Position numbers and translations under genes: made by a program. The notes beneath the pieces are model-generated. The model saw only the letters and a program-made list of their open reading frames with translations, did no database searches and was not told the DNA's origin. Below are positions 63,016 to 64,000 of a stretch of DNA of 64,000 nt, one piece after another; within the stretch, counting starts at the first letter, position 1, and every line of letters begins with the position of its first letter. The stretch comes from an uncultured Pelagibacteraceae bacterium (lineage in GTDB: Bacteria; Pseudomonadota; Alphaproteobacteria; Pelagibacterales; Pelagibacteraceae): positions 62,001 through 126,000 of the forward strand of contig CACKBU010000001.1 in the NCBI GenBank assembly GCA_902598485.1, in the 5' to 3' direction.

Positions 63016-63960
63016 TTAGCTGTACATACCTTCTTTCACTTTAATCATTTTATACATAAGGTCATTTAATGGCGTCTTAACACCATGTTTTTTACCTATT
63101 TTTGAAACCGCGCCACTAATAAAATCTATTTCAGTTTTTCTCTTGTATTGAACGTCAAAAGCCATTGATGACTTGTTAGTTTGCATTGAATCTACAATTT
63201 TATTAAACATAAATAAGCATTCATCTTCAGAAACATTTACACCATCAGCAAGTGCAACTTCTCTAGTTTCTAAAATTATTTCTTTACCTAAACCACGAGA
63301 TACTTCATTTGCTTTGTTGTTTATATACAAGTCTGTATGATGAAGATCAAAAATTGCAGATAAAGGTCCAATTGCTGTTAGAGCAAAAAGCTTCATCCAT
63401 TTTCTTTTTTTTACATCTTCAGCCGCAATCATTTCCAAATTATGTGCAGTAAAAGTGTCAGCTATTTCTGTAATTCTTTCTGTTATTCCTCCTTCATATT
63501 CACCAATCCAAGATGGTAACGAACCATGATTCATTATATGACCTGGTCCTAAAATATTTGAAGCTTGAGTAGTTGTCCCACCAATTACTTTTTCATTACC
63601 CACAATACTCTGAATAATGGCTTCATGACCAATACCATTTTGAAAAGACATGAAGACTGTTTTTTCACCAATAATATTTTTAATACTATTTAGAGCTGGT
63701 TCTAATGCAGTTGCTTTACACATAACGATTACAGCATCTATTTTATCTAATGAAGATGGATCTGAAGTGGCTTTAACTTTTATTACTCGATCTCCGCCAT
63801 GTCCATCCATCTTTAAACCATCTTTATTAATTGCATCAACATGCTCTTTCCAAACATCAATTAAAATTACATTTAAACCTTTTTCTGCAAGCAAACCACC
63901 AAACAAGCAGCCCATTGCTCCTGCACCAAGGACAGCTACTTTCAAATCTTTGTTAATCAT
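63016..63960 (-). CDS. Ketopantoate reductase (PanE/ApbA) family protein
   Basis: NADPH-dependent 2-ketoacid reductase fold, 314 residues, with the N-terminal GAGAMGCLFGGLLAEKG loop, the middle Lys region VKKRKWMKLFALTAIGPLSA and a C-terminal helical domain. Ketopantoate reduction is the classical role, but in this operon a related branched 2-ketoacid is also possible, so panE is not asserted. It heads the four-gene redox operon. AAGGTAACG just upstream of the ATG is a fair ribosome binding site. Confidence 0.78.
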   Translation of the reverse strand: MINKDLKVAVLGAGAMGCLFGGLLAEKGLNVILIDVWKEHVDAINKDGLKMDGHGGDRVIKVKATSDPSSLDKIDAVIVMCKATALEPALNSIKNIIGEKTVFMSFQNGIGHEAIIQSIVGNEKVIGGTTTQASNILGPGHIMNHGSLPSWIGEYEGGITERITEIADTFTAHNLEMIAAEDVKKRKWMKLFALTAIGPLSAIFDLHHTDLYINNKANEVSRGLGKEIILETREVALADGVNVSEDECLFMFNKIVDSMQTNKSSMAFDVQYKRKTEIDFISGAVSKIGKKHGVKTPLNDLMYKMIKVKEGMYS

Positions 63961-64000
63961 CGTTACCTTATTTAAAATTATTTATGTATAGAAATTATAT

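Noticed and set aside
1-64000. tRNA genes, CRISPR arrays, insertion sequences or prophage genes
   Set aside because: All spacers were inspected; none holds cloverleaf-like or regularly repeated sequence, and no transposase, integrase or Cas-like protein was found.

Overview
The window looks like a chromosomal segment of a streamlined, very AT-rich marine alphaproteobacterium, most likely a SAR11 (Pelagibacterales) relative. The evidence is the visibly low GC (not computed), near-absence of spacers (none exceeds about 140 nt), very short proteins for their families, and alphaproteobacterial gene orders: lptF-lptG-lptD-surA-pdxA-rsmA, purM-purN beside a DUF2066-like gene and hdaA, NDUFA12 plus DUF2155, and iscR-suf. 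I found no tRNA, rRNA, CRISPR array, insertion sequence or phage gene. No gene-free stretch exceeds 300 nt. The taxonomic call is inference from content and order.

Layout. 1-2.4 kb: end of fabD, then fabG, acpP and gmk. 2.4-9.9 kb (minus): LPS transport and envelope operon (lptF, lptG, lptD, surA) running into pdxA and rsmA. 10-17 kb: pepA, ndk, convergent purM/purN, DUF2066-like, hdaA, aspS. 17-24 kb: a cysteine-poor standalone fragment resembling the C-terminus of class II ribonucleotide reductase, a complex I accessory subunit, DUF2155, accBC, aroQ, thiSG and an RNase E/G. 24-33 kb: PBP1a, prfB with an intact programmed +1 frameshift, an AsmA/YhdP-like giant, tyrS, anmK and a hydrolase. 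32.7-39 kb: an iscR-sufBCDSUTA operon with a near-textbook IscR-type operator. 39-41 kb: a small unknown ORF and glnA.

From 41 kb the content is more accessory. It includes a DMT exporter, a homocysteine methyltransferase coupled to a 2OG-Fe oxygenase and a TauE-like permease. Next comes a tightly overlapped molybdenum-cofactor operon (moaA-C-D-E, msrP-msrQ, split XdhC, DUF1244) with convergent moaB. An inositol-type locus (iolG, a second Gfo/Idh gene, divergent iolE), a 2-hydroxyacid dehydrogenase, a complete DctQMP TRAP transporter, a Sel1-repeat protein and a di-heme cytochrome c peroxidase-like protein without an obvious start codon follow. The right end is a redox operon: a ketopantoate-reductase-like protein, two Fe/2OG oxygenases and a 2-hydroxyacid dehydrogenase, facing another Gfo/Idh oxidoreductase.

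I see no obviously new defence or mobile system. The most unusual items are the orphan class II RNR-tail protein with a single cysteine, a GC-rich codon island inside lptF, the start-less peroxidase, the RNase E/G without its Zn-link cysteines, the thiS/thiG overlap in which the Gly-Gly codons act as the next gene's ribosome binding site, and the right-end oxygenase/dehydrogenase operon of unknown substrate.
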